From Pseudomonas sp. UYIF39 (GTDB taxonomy: Bacteria; Pseudomonadota; Gammaproteobacteria; Pseudomonadales; Pseudomonadaceae): a stretch of 64,000 bases of DNA. Under the pieces are notes generated by a model that made no database searches, was not told where the DNA came from, and saw nothing but the letters and a program-made list of their open reading frames with translations. Below, piece by piece: positions 63,004 through 64,000 of this stretch; positions within the stretch are counted from its first letter, which is position 1; each line of letters opens with the position of its first letter. The translations under genes and the position numbers were made by a program. The stretch is taken from NCBI RefSeq assembly GCF_029963765.1, contig NZ_JALBYU010000002.1, positions 345,035 through 409,034 of the forward strand. Reading direction: 5' to 3'.

Positions 63004-63921
63004 ATGCGCCGACTTGCCCGTCCCAAGCCTCTGCTTTTGATCCTGTCGGTGATTGCCCTGATCACTCTGATTGCGGGCGGCCAGCACCTGCGCCTGTTCG
63101 AGCGCGCCTGGTTCAACCTGCACACGCTTTGGCAGCCAGTGAACGCTCAGTCCATCGCTTTGGATCAGTACCAGGTGACGGTCGAGGCGCGAGTCATTGA
63201 TGGGCTGGCCGACGATGTGTCGGCGCTGACCTTTGATCCGGTGCGCCAAAGCCTGTTCACCGTCACCAACAAAAACTCGGAGCTGATCGAACTGTCGCTG
63301 GACGGCCAGATTATTCGACGCATTGCGCTGATCGGGTTTGGCGATCCGGAAGCGGTGGAATTCATTAGCGCTGACACTTACGTGATCACTGATGAGCGTC
63401 AGCAGCGGCTGATCAAGGTTCATCTGGAAAAGGACACTACGTTCCTCGACGCAGCGGATGCCGAGCAGATGACCCTTGGCGTGCACATGAGCGGCAACAA
63501 GGGCTTCGAAGGCCTGGCTTACGACTCGGTGGGCAAGCGGTTGTTTGTCGCCAAGGAGCGCGATCCGATGCTGATCTACGAAGTGCAGGGCTTTCCCCAT
63601 TACAACCCGGAAAAATCCTACGCGGTGCACGTAGTGAACAACCCCAGGCGCGATGCCGGGATGTTTGTGACGGACCTGTCGAGCCTGCAATACGACGAGC
63701 GCAGCGGCCATCTGCTGGCGCTGTCGGATGAGTCGCGGCTGATTCTGGAACTGGATGTGGACGGGCGACCGCTGAGCACGATGTCACTGAACAAGGGGCG
63801 TCAGGGTCTGCAAAAGGCTGTGCCGCAAGCGGAAGGCATTGCCATGGACGGCGACGGCACGATGTACCTCGTCAGCGAGCCGAACCTGTTCTACGTCTTC
63901 AAAAAACCAGCACAACCCTAA
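63004..63921 (+). CDS. SdiA-regulated domain protein, copy 2 (305 aa)
   Basis: Paralogue of the previous gene. N-terminal hydrophobic segment PLLLILSVIALITLIAGG (residues 9-26), then SALTFDPVRQSLFTVTNKNS, GDPEAVEFISADTYVITDER, and EGIAMDGDGTMYLVSEPNLF, which parallel the copy 1 blades. Differences in loop sequence show an old duplication. Probably co-transcribed with copy 1. Partial REP follows at 63940. Confidence 0.83.
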   Translation: MRRLARPKPLLLILSVIALITLIAGGQHLRLFERAWFNLHTLWQPVNAQSIALDQYQVTVEARVIDGLADDVSALTFDPVRQSLFTVTNKNSELIELSLDGQIIRRIALIGFGDPEAVEFISADTYVITDERQQRLIKVHLEKDTTFLDAADAEQMTLGVHMSGNKGFEGLAYDSVGKRLFVAKERDPMLIYEVQGFPHYNPEKSYAVHVVNNPRRDAGMFVTDLSSLQYDERSGHLLALSDESRLILELDVDGRPLSTMSLNKGRQGLQKAVPQAEGIAMDGDGTMYLVSEPNLFYVFKKPAQP

Positions 63922-63939
63922 AAAACACCCCAAAACAAC

Positions 63940-63965
63940 TGTGGGAGCGAGCCTGCTCGCGATGA
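63940..63965. repeat. REP element, right partner beyond the window
   Basis: TGTGGGAGCGAGCCTGCTCG, CGATG. Same CTCGCGAT subtype as the unit at 61808. The window ends before any inverse unit. Confidence 0.75.
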
Positions 63966-64000
63966 CGGTGCATCATTCAACATCGCTGTCGACTGACACG

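Overview
The window is a gene-dense, GC-rich chromosomal segment of a Pseudomonas from the P. fluorescens complex. This rests on the gene families and their order (zapA-6S RNA-fau, ygfB-pepP-ubiH-visC, gcvTHP, argE/argA, lsfA-ssuEADCBF, spuI/spuABCDEFGH-acylase, serA-FAD oxidase) and on the Pseudomonas-type palindromic REP repeats in many gene junctions. I compared with P. aeruginosa PAO1 from memory only; no search was run. I see no tRNA, rRNA, prophage, insertion sequence, CRISPR array or replication origin.

Layout. 1-4.1 kb: quinone oxidoreductase, FliL-like protein, EVE protein, a 50-residue unknown peptide, fau, 6S RNA, zapA and a ZapB-like coiled coil. 4.1-8.6 kb: a YgfB protein, then pepP-ubiH-ubiI (ubiquinone hydroxylases). 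8.7-11.5 kb: iron(III) binding protein and permease with no ATPase gene beside them. 11.6-17.4 kb: glycine cleavage genes gcvT, gcvH and gcvP, with a DegT-family aminotransferase on the opposite strand between gcvH and gcvP. 17.4-24 kb: DUF2388 protein, NfeD, SPFH protein, orphan GspE-like ATPase, ACT-like protein, Lrp-type regulator, CYTH-CHAD triphosphatase. 23.7-26.3 kb: argE and argA.

26.3-35.9 kb: a sulfonate-sulfur region. It holds a decayed TauA-like binding-protein gene, two OprD-family porins with duplicated leaders, lsfA (1-Cys peroxiredoxin) and ssuEADCBF for uptake and FMNH2-dependent desulfonation of alkanesulfonates. 35.9-37.4 kb: a TetR regulator and an unrecognised protein.

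37.6-48.5 kb: the polyamine locus. SpuI and SpuB are gamma-glutamylpolyamine synthetases, SpuA is the gamma-glutamyl hydrolase and SpuC the aminotransferase. SpuD and SpuE are putrescine/spermidine-type binding proteins serving the SpuFGH ABC transporter. 48.7-57 kb: HD-domain protein, GlxA-type regulator, an Ntn-hydrolase acylase (HacB-like), and small envelope or housekeeping proteins. 57-64 kb: a shortened amino-acid-binding protein, DUF4399 protein, serA divergent from a D-2-hydroxyglutarate dehydrogenase-type flavoprotein, a FAH-family hydrolase and two tandem SdiA-regulated beta-propeller proteins.

Most of this is core or near-core Pseudomonas genome, and I found no convincing new defence or mobile system. 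The best leads are the TauA-like pseudogene, the duplicated porins with a conserved leader hairpin, the FliY-like protein that appears to lack much of its second lobe, the imperfect 160-bp inverted repeat before the GlxA-type gene, an arginine-rich mini-ORF before argA, the palindrome between serA and its divergent flavoprotein gene, and the hairpins inside the spu operon.
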